Below, piece by piece: positions 8,235 to 17,086 of a stretch of DNA of 45,813 nt. The translations under genes were made by a program, and so were the position numbers. The DNA comes from an uncultured Pelagibacteraceae bacterium (GTDB lineage Bacteria > Pseudomonadota > Alphaproteobacteria > Pelagibacterales > Pelagibacteraceae), in assembly GCA_902576395.1 (NCBI GenBank), contig CACGVB010000008.1:1-45813 (forward strand), in the 5' to 3' direction. The notes below the pieces were generated by a model. It saw only the letters and a program-made list of their open reading frames with translations. It did no database searches and had not been told where the DNA came from. Within the stretch, counting starts at the first letter, position 1. Each line of letters starts with the position of its first letter.

Positions 8235-10574
8235 ATGCAAACAAGTTTAAGTATTAAAGAACCTGGTTTAAACGTATTACCACCTGGAGTTGAAAGATAT
8301 GTGGTCAATGCAGGTGGAATTACTGGTATTCAAATATTTCCTGAAGATGAAATTAAAATTGTAAATAATGAGGGAAATCAAATTTGCGAAATAAACATTT
8401 TCGATAAACATGGAAAATCAGAATTGGGAATTTTAAATTTAAAAGAAAATAAAAATTCCTCAGAAATAAAAAAAATACTTTTTAAAAAAGAAGAGAGTGC
8501 TATGCAAGCTTTGCTGCAATTAAAAAAAAGAAGTTTACAAATTGATAAAGCCACTTCGTCAGTAATTTTTGATAAAAATACTTCTGCAGGGGAAGAAATA
8601 ATTCTTACTTCGAAGGATAACTGTTATTGCATCTTTGCTGCTCCAGGAAATGACATGCTTGTTCATGATCAAAATCCACCTTCAGATTTAACTGTATTAG
8701 TTAAAAGAGCAAAAATTAAAAATTCTGAAAAGGAATTTTCAATAATCCCTGATCCAATTTATGATCCTGACTATGAAGTTAATATAGATAGAAAAACTGC
8801 AACAGGATATCAAGTTAAGGCTGGGGACTATATTCAAATAATTACACCAACAGGAAGACAATGTTCAGATTTCGTTGCTTACGACACGGCAAAATTAGAA
8901 AAAGGTATAGAGAGAGGTCTCGATTGGCAAACTACTAGAACATTTATGGGAAATACTTTTCCAGGTCCTGGTTTATTTTCAAAATTTTATGATACTGATC
9001 ATGAGCCACTGGTAGAAGTTGTAAGAGATACTGTAGGTATACATGATACATTTAATTTAGCCTGCACCTCAAAGTACTACGAAGATGCTGGATATTTTGG
9101 TCATGCAAATTGCTCTGACAATTTAAATGATTCAATGAAAATGTATGGTGTCGAAGAAAAAAAAGGTTGGCATGCGATCAATCTTTTCTTTAATACATCC
9201 TCTGGAGGTCAAAATTCTGTTACATCTGATGAATCTTATGCAAGGCCTGGAGATTACGTCATTTTTAAAGCGTTAAAAGATTTAACATGTGGAACAACTG
9301 CATGCCCTAGCGATATTGATAGCTGCAATGGATGGAACCCTACTGATATTTTTGTTAGAACTTATGAAAAAAGCAAAGAATTTACAAAGTCATATGGTTT
9401 TAGAATGAAAACAGATTCAGAAAATAAACTTACAAGAAATACGGGTTTCTATGAGAGAACATCAAAATTAACTAGAAACTTTGTCGATGCTAGAGGTTTT
9501 TGGTTACCAAATGATTATACAAAACATGGTGTAATTAATGAATACAATGCATGCAGAGAAGACGCAGTACTAATTGACTTATCTTCATTGAGAAAGTTTG
9601 AAATTCTTGGACCAGATGCAGAAGAATTAATGAACTATACATTAACACGAAATGTAAAAAAACTTTCAGTTGGTCAAATTGTTTACTCAGCAATGTGTTA
9701 TGAAAATGGAACCATGTTTGATGATGGAACGTTATTAAAACTTAGTGATCATGGTTTTAGATGGGTTTGTGGTGATGAATATGGAGGTGAGTGGCTTAAA
9801 GAACAAGCGAAGAAAAAAAATTACAAAGTTCATATCAAAAATTCTACTGACCAAATAAATAATTTATCTTTACAAGGTCCCAAAAGTAGAAAAATTTTAG
9901 AAAAAATAATTTTTACTCCCCCTACCCAACCCTCTATATCTGAATTAGAATGGTTTAGATTTACAATTTGTCGATTGGAAGAATTAAACGGCATACCATT
10001 AATTGTTTCAAGAACAGGTTATACTGGTGAACTTGGTTATGAAATTTGGTGTCATCCAAGTAATGCTACTATAGTTTGGGATAAGGTAATGGAGGCAGGA
10101 AAAGATGAAGGTTTGATACCAGCTGGTTTTGCTGCTTTAGATCTTTTAAGAATTGAAGCTGGTTTAATTTTATTTGGTAATGAATTTGACGGACAACAAG
10201 ATCCGTTCGAAGCAGGAATTGGGTTTTCAGTTCCTCTAAAATCCAAAACAGAGGATTTTATTGGAAGAGAAAATTTAATTAAGAGAAAAGAAAATCCTCA
10301 AAAAAAACTTGTAGGGCTAGAGCTTATTGGTAAAGAGATAGCTAATCATGGGGACTGTGTTCATATTGGAAGATCTCAGGTTGGAATTATAACAAGTGGA
10401 TGTATTTCTCCGACATTAAATAAAAATATTGCATTATGTAGAATAGATGTAGGTCACTCAGAATTAGGTAATGATGTTGAAATTGGAAAAATAGATGGAC
10501 ATCAAAAGAGAATACCTGCAAAAATTGTCGGATTTCCTCATTACGATCCAAAGAAAACTAAAGTAAGATCTTAA
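8235..10574 (+). CDS. tdm: Trimethylamine N-oxide demethylase (DUF1989-GcvT fusion)
   Basis: Converts TMAO to dimethylamine and formaldehyde. The 779-residue chain shows the diagnostic fusion: an N-terminal region, a DUF1989 domain at about residues 190-370, and a GcvT/aminomethyltransferase (tetrahydrofolate-binding) domain from about 395 to the end (TRNFVDARGFWLPNDY, then RTGYTGELGYEIW, and GLEL near the C-terminal barrel). The DUF1989 part has a Cys cluster likely to bind Zn: CGTTACPSDIDSC near residues 351-361, plus ACTSKYY and HANCSD near 274-290. The GcvT part may pass formaldehyde to tetrahydrofolate. Divergent from tmoX; no clear ribosome site before the ATG, so it may be translated almost leaderless. 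Its stop overlaps the next start (TAATG). Confidence 0.88.
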   Translation: MQTSLSIKEPGLNVLPPGVERYVVNAGGITGIQIFPEDEIKIVNNEGNQICEINIFDKHGKSELGILNLKENKNSSEIKKILFKKEESAMQALLQLKKRSLQIDKATSSVIFDKNTSAGEEIILTSKDNCYCIFAAPGNDMLVHDQNPPSDLTVLVKRAKIKNSEKEFSIIPDPIYDPDYEVNIDRKTATGYQVKAGDYIQIITPTGRQCSDFVAYDTAKLEKGIERGLDWQTTRTFMGNTFPGPGLFSKFYDTDHEPLVEVVRDTVGIHDTFNLACTSKYYEDAGYFGHANCSDNLNDSMKMYGVEEKKGWHAINLFFNTSSGGQNSVTSDESYARPGDYVIFKALKDLTCGTTACPSDIDSCNGWNPTDIFVRTYEKSKEFTKSYGFRMKTDSENKLTRNTGFYERTSKLTRNFVDARGFWLPNDYTKHGVINEYNACREDAVLIDLSSLRKFEILGPDAEELMNYTLTRNVKKLSVGQIVYSAMCYENGTMFDDGTLLKLSDHGFRWVCGDEYGGEWLKEQAKKKNYKVHIKNSTDQINNLSLQGPKSRKILEKIIFTPPTQPSISELEWFRFTICRLEELNGIPLIVSRTGYTGELGYEIWCHPSNATIVWDKVMEAGKDEGLIPAGFAALDLLRIEAGLILFGNEFDGQQDPFEAGIGFSVPLKSKTEDFIGRENLIKRKENPQKKLVGLELIGKEIANHGDCVHIGRSQVGIITSGCISPTLNKNIALCRIDVGHSELGNDVEIGKIDGHQKRIPAKIVGFPHYDPKKTKVRS

Positions 10575-10924
10575 TGGCTAAATCAACTAAGGATTTGTTA
10601 GAGTTTTGGGAAGATCAAATGAAACTTTCACACACATCAAGTAACTATTTTTTTAGAAAATCACCTTCCCATTATCATATGATGCTTTTAGTAATGTCGG
10701 CATTTAAGCAAAAACAAAATTTATCAGTAGAGGAGCTAAAAACCAAACTATTTAAAACCTCTAGACCAAAATCTGCATTAATAATTAATGAAGCATGTGA
10801 AAAAGGTTTTTTTTACTTAGAAAAAACTGCACAAGATCAAAGAAAAAAACATATAAAGCCAAGCACTTCGTTTATTGATGAATTTAACGACTACTTATCT
10901 ACTCTTAAAAATTTAAGCTTTTAA
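10574..10924 (+). CDS. Small winged-helix (MarR-like) protein coupled to tdm
   Basis: A 116-residue protein. The middle reads like a MarR-type winged helix: a helix-turn-helix (NLSVEELKTKLFKTSRPKSALIINEACEKGFF) followed by a wing segment with the D-x-R-K-K-H-I-K-P-S pattern that resembles the D-x-R-x-x-R wing of MarR proteins, and a C-terminal helix. It is shorter than a standard MarR (about 140). The ATG overlaps the tdm stop by one base, so the two are translationally coupled. A role as local regulator of tmoX/tdm is inferred from fold and position. A non-DNA-binding helper of Tdm cannot be excluded. Confidence 0.6.
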   Translation: MAKSTKDLLEFWEDQMKLSHTSSNYFFRKSPSHYHMMLLVMSAFKQKQNLSVEELKTKLFKTSRPKSALIINEACEKGFFYLEKTAQDQRKKHIKPSTSFIDEFNDYLSTLKNLSF

Positions 10925-11021
10925 CAATAAGCAAATCCTAAGTTCTGTAAGTTTTTATTTCTAAATTTTATATATAAAAAAAATTATATATTTAACCCTT
11001 TTCAAAAAATAATGTTTCAGA

Positions 11022-12347
11022 ATGTCATTACCGACAAAAGCTAAAGTAGTCATCGTTGGAGGGGGAATTCACGGTCTAAGTACTGCTTGGAAACTTTCAG
11101 AAACTTATAAAAATCCAGGTGATATTGTCGTCTTAGAAAAAAAAGATACCGCAGCAGGAGCAAGTGGAATTGCCTGCGGTGTTGTAAGAAATAATTATTT
11201 TCAGCCTGCAATGAGAGAATTAATGGCTCATTCAGTTTCAGTTTGGGAAAGTGATCCTAAATCATTTAAATATAATGCGGTTGGTTATTTACAGATTTCA
11301 CCAGAAGTAATGCATGCAGATGTTGCAACTATTTACGAACAACAAAAAGCAATTGGTTACGAATCTGAATTTATAGAAGGTGAAAAAGATTGCATGAAAT
11401 ATATGAAAGGTATGTTTGGTGACTGGCAAGCACAAGGTATAACTTCTGTTCTTCATGAAAAAAAAGGTGGATATGCATTTAACAAAGATTCAATTAAAGC
11501 ACTTGAAAATAAGTCTACTTCAAATGGTGTTGAAGTATTGAAAGGTGTAAAAGTTACAGGTTTTAAAAGAGGAAGTAATAGCAAAGCTGTTACAGGAGTT
11601 GAAACAGACAAAGGTACAATAGAGTGTGAACAAGTTGTTGTTGGCGCAGGACCTTGGGCTAGAGATTTTTGGAATATGTTAGAGCTTCCTAAAACTGCAA
11701 ATATTAAAGATAAAGACGGCAAGATGCATGAAACTGATATGTGGAAATATTGGATGCTTCAAGAAGGTGTACTTGGTGTAGAACCAGATTTTTTAAAAAT
11801 GGATAACGGTGAACAGCCACCCGTAATTCATGTAGATTCAACGGCTCCATTATATTCAGATAAAACTAAAAAATTATTAACGGATAAAATTTGGGGAATA
11901 TATTATAAACCAGATATTGAGGGACTCGGAGTGCAAGGTGGAACTTCACCTTACATAGTTGATAAACATTTTGATCAAGTAAATGTTGATCCATATGGAA
12001 TAGAGTCCCCTGAATATCAGACAACAGAAGCTTTTAATGATATGTGGTGTTCAGCGTTAGCTCATTGCCAAAAAAGATTTGAAGGAAAATCAGATTTATA
12101 TAGAAAAGGTCCTTCTGGTGGACTTGGATGTATGACTCCAGATTCGTTTCCAATTTTTGATAGATTTTTAGAAAATGTTTATATGATAGCAGACTCTAAC
12201 CATGGTTATAAAATGATTGGAGTTGGAGAACTTGTTGCAAAAGAAATTCTTGGAACCGAGAGTGATTTATTAAAACCATTTAGATTCAACCGTTACGAGA
12301 AAGGTGAATTACACCCAACATCTAATAGTCCGTTTCCTTGGAGCTAA
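11022..12347 (+). CDS. FAD-dependent amine oxidoreductase, sarcosine oxidase beta-subunit-like (DAO family)
   Basis: A 441-residue DAO-superfamily flavoprotein. The dinucleotide-binding motif VVIVGGGIHGLSTAWKL is at residues 9-25, EKKDTAAGASGIACGVVRNNYF follows as in SoxB-type enzymes, and the second FAD motif VVVGAGPWARDFW is near residue 206. The C-terminal GYKMIGVGELVAKEIL closes the FAD domain. Relatives oxidise N-methyl or secondary amino groups (sarcosine, dimethylglycine, N-methylglutamate). The A, D and G subunits of heterotetrameric sarcosine oxidase or N-methylglutamate dehydrogenase are not nearby, so it probably works alone or with distant partners. It opens the plus-strand cassette that continues with a glutamine-synthetase-like ligase. 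The true substrate is unknown; N-methylglutamate or another gamma-glutamyl/N-alkyl amino acid is plausible. Confidence 0.75.
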   Translation: MSLPTKAKVVIVGGGIHGLSTAWKLSETYKNPGDIVVLEKKDTAAGASGIACGVVRNNYFQPAMRELMAHSVSVWESDPKSFKYNAVGYLQISPEVMHADVATIYEQQKAIGYESEFIEGEKDCMKYMKGMFGDWQAQGITSVLHEKKGGYAFNKDSIKALENKSTSNGVEVLKGVKVTGFKRGSNSKAVTGVETDKGTIECEQVVVGAGPWARDFWNMLELPKTANIKDKDGKMHETDMWKYWMLQEGVLGVEPDFLKMDNGEQPPVIHVDSTAPLYSDKTKKLLTDKIWGIYYKPDIEGLGVQGGTSPYIVDKHFDQVNVDPYGIESPEYQTTEAFNDMWCSALAHCQKRFEGKSDLYRKGPSGGLGCMTPDSFPIFDRFLENVYMIADSNHGYKMIGVGELVAKEILGTESDLLKPFRFNRYEKGELHPTSNSPFPWS

Positions 12348-12414
12348 TTTATCTAAGTAGACAGATGTTTTTTTTTCAGTTAACTTTTTGGTCTAAAAAT
12401 TCTTAAGGGGGAAT

Positions 12415-13884
12415 ATGACTGATCTAGAGAAACATGTTAATCAACCAGGTAGAGCCAAACTAGTTAAGCAAGTTAGAGCTAAAATTAATGAACTAAAAAT
12501 TGATTATATTTTTTTTCAATTCATTTCAGTAACAGGAAGAGTTGTTGGTAAAGGAATTCCTGCTGATCATTGGGAAAGAACATGCGAAAAAGGTTTTCAA
12601 TTAGTTTACGGAGCAACAGCAAATTTATTCTTAGATCGTCACAATAACTACATAGGATATGGTCCTGAAGCAAAAGAGTTGGTTGGAATACCTGACCCAG
12701 AAACTTTTTGCCAGTTACCTTGGGATAAAAAAGTTGCAAGAGTTTTTGTAACTTGTTTTAGAAATAGAGAAGAGAGAGAAAATCCAGGTGGTCACTTAAC
12801 ATCTGATTGTAGAGGTAATTTAAGAATTATTGCTAAAGAATTTAAGAAAAAACATGGTTACCAACTTAGAGTTGGAACTGAACCAGAAATGATGTGGTTG
12901 ACTAGAAACGATGATGGAACTCCAACTGGTAAGGGCTTTTCTAAACCATATTGTTATCACATAGATCAATTCGAGTCCTTAAGACCAGTATTTATGAAAG
13001 TTATGGAATACGCAAGGGCTATGGGCTTTGATATGATCCAAGGTGATCATGAAGATGCTCCGGGACAACTAGAACTAAACTGGATGTATGATGATGTTTT
13101 AAGAAATGCAGATAGGTTATCTACTTACAGACAAATTTGTGCTCAGGTTGCAAGAGAATTTAATTTAATTGCTTGCTTTATGACAAAACCTTTCATGGGA
13201 GTTTCTGCTAGTGGTTGTCATACTAACATGTCTTTATGGACAGGCGGAAAGGATAAAGTAAATAAATTAGGTCATAAATCTTTACCAGGCATGGACGAAG
13301 TTTTCAGTTATGTAGAAGGTGGAACAAACACATTTATGCCTGATACAAAAGATGTTCAGTTGCCAGGAAAAATTGGTTTGAAATCAATCGGAGGTGTAAT
13401 GAAACACTTGCCTGCCTTAACAGCAATCGGATCATCAACGGTTAACTCATATAGAAGATTGTGGGATCAAGGTTTTTGGGCACCGGTTTATGCAGATTGG
13501 GGATATCAAAATAGAACTTGTGGATTAAGAGTTTCAGCACCAGGTAGATTTGAATACAGATCTGTAGACTCTATGCATAATCCATATCTAATGGGAGCAA
13601 GTTTATTAAAAGCTTTTGATGATGGAATAACGAATAATATCAATCCTGGAAAACCCGAGTCTAGAAATATTTATGAAGCTCAAAAAGCTGGAAAAAATGT
13701 TAAAAAATTACCTTTAAGTCTTGGTGAGGCTTTAGATCGTTTAGCAGAAGATAAAGTTATTCAATCTGCGATGCCCGATGAAATGTATAAAATATTTCAT
13801 TGGTATAAAAATGATGAGTGGGAGAGATTTTTAGGTGCAACAACTCAATGGGATCTAGATACGTATTTGGATTGCCTACCATAA
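12415..13884 (+). CDS. Glutamine synthetase-like ligase (GlnT/GmaS-related), first copy
   Basis: A 489-residue glutamine synthetase family protein, probably a gamma-glutamyl-amine ligase rather than ammonia-assimilating GlnA. Metal and substrate motifs are present: GTEPEMMW near residue 157, GDHEDAPGQLELNW near 211-224, SASGCHTNMSLW near 264, and the Arg-rich end of the active site RTCGLRVSAPGRFEYR near 364-379. It is longer than the second copy (gmaS, 441), mainly through an N-terminal extension and a loop around 280-320. A strong ribosome site (AAGGGGGA) precedes the ATG. It sits between the FAD oxidoreductase and the split glutamate synthase genes, suggesting that it loads an amine onto glutamate. 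Which amine is not evident. Confidence 0.78.
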   Translation: MTDLEKHVNQPGRAKLVKQVRAKINELKIDYIFFQFISVTGRVVGKGIPADHWERTCEKGFQLVYGATANLFLDRHNNYIGYGPEAKELVGIPDPETFCQLPWDKKVARVFVTCFRNREERENPGGHLTSDCRGNLRIIAKEFKKKHGYQLRVGTEPEMMWLTRNDDGTPTGKGFSKPYCYHIDQFESLRPVFMKVMEYARAMGFDMIQGDHEDAPGQLELNWMYDDVLRNADRLSTYRQICAQVAREFNLIACFMTKPFMGVSASGCHTNMSLWTGGKDKVNKLGHKSLPGMDEVFSYVEGGTNTFMPDTKDVQLPGKIGLKSIGGVMKHLPALTAIGSSTVNSYRRLWDQGFWAPVYADWGYQNRTCGLRVSAPGRFEYRSVDSMHNPYLMGASLLKAFDDGITNNINPGKPESRNIYEAQKAGKNVKKLPLSLGEALDRLAEDKVIQSAMPDEMYKIFHWYKNDEWERFLGATTQWDLDTYLDCLP

Positions 13885-13906
13885 ACAAATTTAGTTAAGG
13901 AGAAAT

Positions 13907-14848
13907 ATGTGCGGAATAGCTGGTCTGATTCATAGAGGAAAATCCTCTAATGTAGGAAACGAATTACAAGCAATGCTTCAGGCTTTAAAGCATAGAGGAC
14001 CTGACTCTACAGGTTATGCTCTATATGCAGATAATGATGGTGAAAACTTCATAATGAGATTCAAGGTTGGGGAAAATGTTGGTGAGGGTAGTACTTCCGT
14101 AAATGAAGATGAAAGTGTTTATGATAAGAGGAAAGAACTTGTAGACGATATGTTAAAAAATCTTGGCGCAAAAGTATTAAAGGAGGAAAAACTAACTCCA
14201 TATTCCTACAGATATGAAATGAAATATGATAATGATTTAATGGATTTTTCAAAGAAAATTGAGAGCATTGAAAGTGTAGAAATTTTATCAATTGGTAAAT
14301 CACTTGAATTAATTAAAGATTTAGGAGATGCAAAAATAGTTTTAGATAGGTATGATCTTGGAAAAGTAACAGGAACTCATGCTATAGGTCATGCTAGAAT
14401 GGCAACTGAGTCAGGTGTAGATATCAAATCTGCTCACCCTTTTTGGGGATATCCTTTTAGCGATGTTTCAGTTGTGCATAATGGTCAATTAACTAATTAC
14501 TGGAATAATAGAAGAGTGTTAGAGAACAAAGGCATGAGATTTATGTCTGAATGTGACTCTGAGTTGATAGCTGTTTATTTAGCAGAGAAAATGAGAAATG
14601 GAGCAACATTAGAAGAAGGCATGAAGGATAGTTTGTCAGGTTTAGATGGAGTATTTACATATTTTGTTGCAACGAAAGATTCTTTGGGAATGGCTAAAGA
14701 TACAATGGCAGCAAAACCATTAGTCTTATACGAGTCAGATGATTTAGTTGCTATGGGCTCTGAGGAAATAGCAATAAGATCTATCTTGCCACATGAAATA
14801 GATACATATGATCCATTTGATGGAGAGGTAAAAGTATGGCAAATTTAA
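13907..14848 (+). CDS. Class II glutamine amidotransferase domain protein (GlxB/MgsA-like), first copy
   Basis: Stand-alone Ntn-type amidotransferase domain equivalent to the N terminus of glutamate synthase large subunit. The catalytic Cys is residue 2 (MCGIAGL), exposed after Met removal; HARMATES, VVHNGQL and the CDSE acidic site line the glutamine pocket. 313 residues, with an extra segment around 45-125 compared with classic GATase domains. A strong AAGGAG ribosome site lies 8 bases before the ATG. It overlaps the next gene by 13 bases. Together with the two following proteins it rebuilds a glutamate-synthase-like complex from three chains. Expected role: hydrolyse glutamine or a gamma-glutamylamide and channel the amine to the FMN protein. 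Confidence 0.82.
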   Translation: MCGIAGLIHRGKSSNVGNELQAMLQALKHRGPDSTGYALYADNDGENFIMRFKVGENVGEGSTSVNEDESVYDKRKELVDDMLKNLGAKVLKEEKLTPYSYRYEMKYDNDLMDFSKKIESIESVEILSIGKSLELIKDLGDAKIVLDRYDLGKVTGTHAIGHARMATESGVDIKSAHPFWGYPFSDVSVVHNGQLTNYWNNRRVLENKGMRFMSECDSELIAVYLAEKMRNGATLEEGMKDSLSGLDGVFTYFVATKDSLGMAKDTMAAKPLVLYESDDLVAMGSEEIAIRSILPHEIDTYDPFDGEVKVWQI

Positions 14849-15690
14849 AAACAACAGAAAAAAAGACCAAAGCCCAATCAATGGGACTTCATACTGAAGT
14901 TCTTACAGGTAAAACTCAACAAAAATTTTTTAATCCTGATGAGGCAGAAAACTTTTACTATTGGGGAACTTATGATGTTGATTTTAATAAAAGAATTGAC
15001 CTTGATGTAAATGATCTAGACTGCAAAGAGGCAAACAAAAAAATTGATGAGCTTATGAGTCAAGGTTATGGAACAATAGTTATAAAGAACCCACAAGGAA
15101 AACATAGTTTAGGTGTTGGGGTGCTCAATAAATTAAATTTAATATTTGAAGGAAGTTTGGGTTATTTTGGTGTTGGTTCTATTGATGGTCCAACGGTAAG
15201 AATTAATGGTAGAGTTGGATGGTCGTGTGCAGAAAATATGATGGCAGGAAAAGTAGTAATAGAAAAAAATGCAGGATCATGTTTTGGTGCAGCAGTTAGA
15301 GGTGGAGACTTAATATGTAAAGGTAGCGTTGGTGCTAGAACAGGAATTGATCAAAAAGGTGGAACAATTATTGTTGGTGGTGACGCTGGAGCATTCACTG
15401 GCTTTATGATGCAAAGAGGAAGGATAATAATTTTAGGTAATGTCGGTATAAACCTTGGAGACTCTATGTATGATGGAACTATTTATGTGGGTGGAAAAAT
15501 TGGGTCATTTGGAAGTGATGCGATTGAGTCACCTATGACAAAAAGTGATATAGATTGGATTAAAAGAAAACTTAAAGTCGCTGAGATTGGCGAAAATTTT
15601 GATATTTCAAAGATGACAAAAGTAGTTGCAGGTAAAAAACTCTGGAACTATGACGCTTTAGAACCAACTGAGAAAAAAGGAGCAATTTAA
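14836..15690 (+). CDS. GXGXG-motif protein (GlxC/MgsB-like), first copy
   Basis: Homolog of the C-terminal right-handed beta-helix domain of glutamate synthase (GXGXG family). 284 residues; repeated G-x-x-G turns spaced about 18-20 residues apart run from residue 90 to 240 (GSLGYFGVGS, GRVGWSCAENMMAG, GSVGARTGIDQKGG, GDAGAFTGFMMQRG, GNVGINLGDSMYDG). An N-terminal extension of about 60 residues is absent from the second copy. It is a structural subunit linking the amidotransferase and FMN parts. The start lies inside the previous gene with a good GGAGAGG ribosome site; its TAA overlaps the next ATG (TAATG), which points to tight coupling and a stoichiometric complex. Confidence 0.82.
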   Translation: MANLKTTEKKTKAQSMGLHTEVLTGKTQQKFFNPDEAENFYYWGTYDVDFNKRIDLDVNDLDCKEANKKIDELMSQGYGTIVIKNPQGKHSLGVGVLNKLNLIFEGSLGYFGVGSIDGPTVRINGRVGWSCAENMMAGKVVIEKNAGSCFGAAVRGGDLICKGSVGARTGIDQKGGTIIVGGDAGAFTGFMMQRGRIIILGNVGINLGDSMYDGTIYVGGKIGSFGSDAIESPMTKSDIDWIKRKLKVAEIGENFDISKMTKVVAGKKLWNYDALEPTEKKGAI

Positions 15691-17084
15691 TGGCAAAGAA
15701 AAAAAACGGAAAATCAAATGGTCATTCCAATGGGAATGGTGGTAGTGAATTTTCAAAAAGAAATAAAAGTTTACTAGGTTATAACTCTATATTTACACCC
15801 GAAGTAATCGACGACATTCATATTAAAGCTCAGTTAGGAAGATACCGAATGAGAGGTATGGCTCTAATGAAAAAAATTCCTACATTTGACGATTTAGTTT
15901 TTTTACCCGGTACCCTTACAAGATTTGTAATTGAAGGTTACAGAGAAAAGTGTGAAACAAAAACTATCATTGGTCCAAGATGTGAAAATCCAGTGGAATT
16001 AGATATTCCAGTTTATATAACTGGTATGAGTTTTGGAGCTTTATCTTATGAAGCAAAAACAGCACTTGCAAGAGGTGCAACTATGGCAGGTAGCGCAACA
16101 TGCTCAGGTGAAGGTGGAATGATACCTGATGAAAGAAGATATTCAGAGAAATGGTATTATCAATGTATTCAATCAAGATATGGATTTAATCCTCATCATG
16201 CTCAACTAGCTGATGGAATTGAAGTGTTCATTGGTCAGGGACAAAAAGTTGGAATGGGTGGTCACTTAATGGGTCAAAAAGTAACTGACCAAGTAGCAGA
16301 GATGAGATCATTACCAGCTGGTATTGATCAAAGATCTCCTGCAAGACATCCTGATTGGTTAGGTCCAGATGACTTGGCTTTAAAAGTTCAAGAGCTAAGA
16401 GAGTTAACAAAAAATAAAGTTCCAATACAATTAAAACTTGGAGCAGCAAAAGTTTATGATGATGTTCGTATGGCAGCAAAATGTGATCCAGACTCTATTT
16501 ATCTAGATGGTATGGAAGGTTCAACAGGTGCTGGTCCGCATATAGCAGCAGCAAACACGGGTATACCTGGAATAGCTGCAATTAGAGAAGCAAGAAGAGC
16601 AATAGATGATGTTGGTAAAACTGGAAAAGTTACACTTATTTACGCAGGTGGTGTTAGAGATGGAGCCGATATGGCAAAAGCACTAGCTCTTGGAGCAGAC
16701 GCTATTGCTATAGGTACTGGAGCTATGATTGCACTAAATTGTAATAAAGAAATACCAGAATCTAATTTTGAAAAAGAAATGGGAGTACCTGCAGGTCATT
16801 GTTATCACTGTCATACAGGACGTTGCCCAGTAGGTGTTGCTACTCAAGATCCTAAATTGAGAAAAAGACTTAACCCAGATGAGGCAGCTCTGAGAGTATA
16901 TAATTACTTACATACTATGACTTTAGAAGCGCAATTATTAGCCAGAGCTTGTGGTAAAACTAATATTCATTCATTAGAGCCTGAGGATATGGCAGCTTTA
17001 ACAATGGAAGCTTCTGCTTTAGCAAAAGTACCTCTTTCTGGAACAAATCACACTGTAGGAGTTGACGATTTTCATAAAATATAA
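15690..17084 (+). CDS. FMN-binding glutamate synthase-like protein with Fe-S cysteines (GlxD/MgsC-like), first copy
   Basis: Homolog of the central FMN/(beta/alpha)8 domain of glutamate synthase, 464 residues. After a low-complexity Lys/Asn/Gly N terminus (residues 1-25) come the family motifs GMSFGALSYEAKTAL, IKLGAAKVYD-like substrate strand (QLKLGAAK), YLDGMEGSTGAGP, and the phosphate-binding YAGGVRDGADMAKALALGADA. Near residue 371 it keeps a Cys cluster C-x2-C-x4-C followed by PVGVATQ, equivalent to the 3Fe-4S ligands of glutamate synthase (there C-x5-C-x4-C). So it can pass electrons through an Fe-S centre, unlike the second copy. Coupled by TAATG to the GXGXG gene. Confidence 0.82.
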   Translation: MAKKKNGKSNGHSNGNGGSEFSKRNKSLLGYNSIFTPEVIDDIHIKAQLGRYRMRGMALMKKIPTFDDLVFLPGTLTRFVIEGYREKCETKTIIGPRCENPVELDIPVYITGMSFGALSYEAKTALARGATMAGSATCSGEGGMIPDERRYSEKWYYQCIQSRYGFNPHHAQLADGIEVFIGQGQKVGMGGHLMGQKVTDQVAEMRSLPAGIDQRSPARHPDWLGPDDLALKVQELRELTKNKVPIQLKLGAAKVYDDVRMAAKCDPDSIYLDGMEGSTGAGPHIAAANTGIPGIAAIREARRAIDDVGKTGKVTLIYAGGVRDGADMAKALALGADAIAIGTGAMIALNCNKEIPESNFEKEMGVPAGHCYHCHTGRCPVGVATQDPKLRKRLNPDEAALRVYNYLHTMTLEAQLLARACGKTNIHSLEPEDMAALTMEASALAKVPLSGTNHTVGVDDFHKI

Positions 17085-17086
17085 GT

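Noticed and set aside
12348..12414. A run of nine T at 12368-12376 after short repeats (ATCT/AGAT) between the FAD oxidase and ligase genes, as a terminator
   Set aside because: The best stem is only 4-5 A/T-rich pairs; too weak to call.
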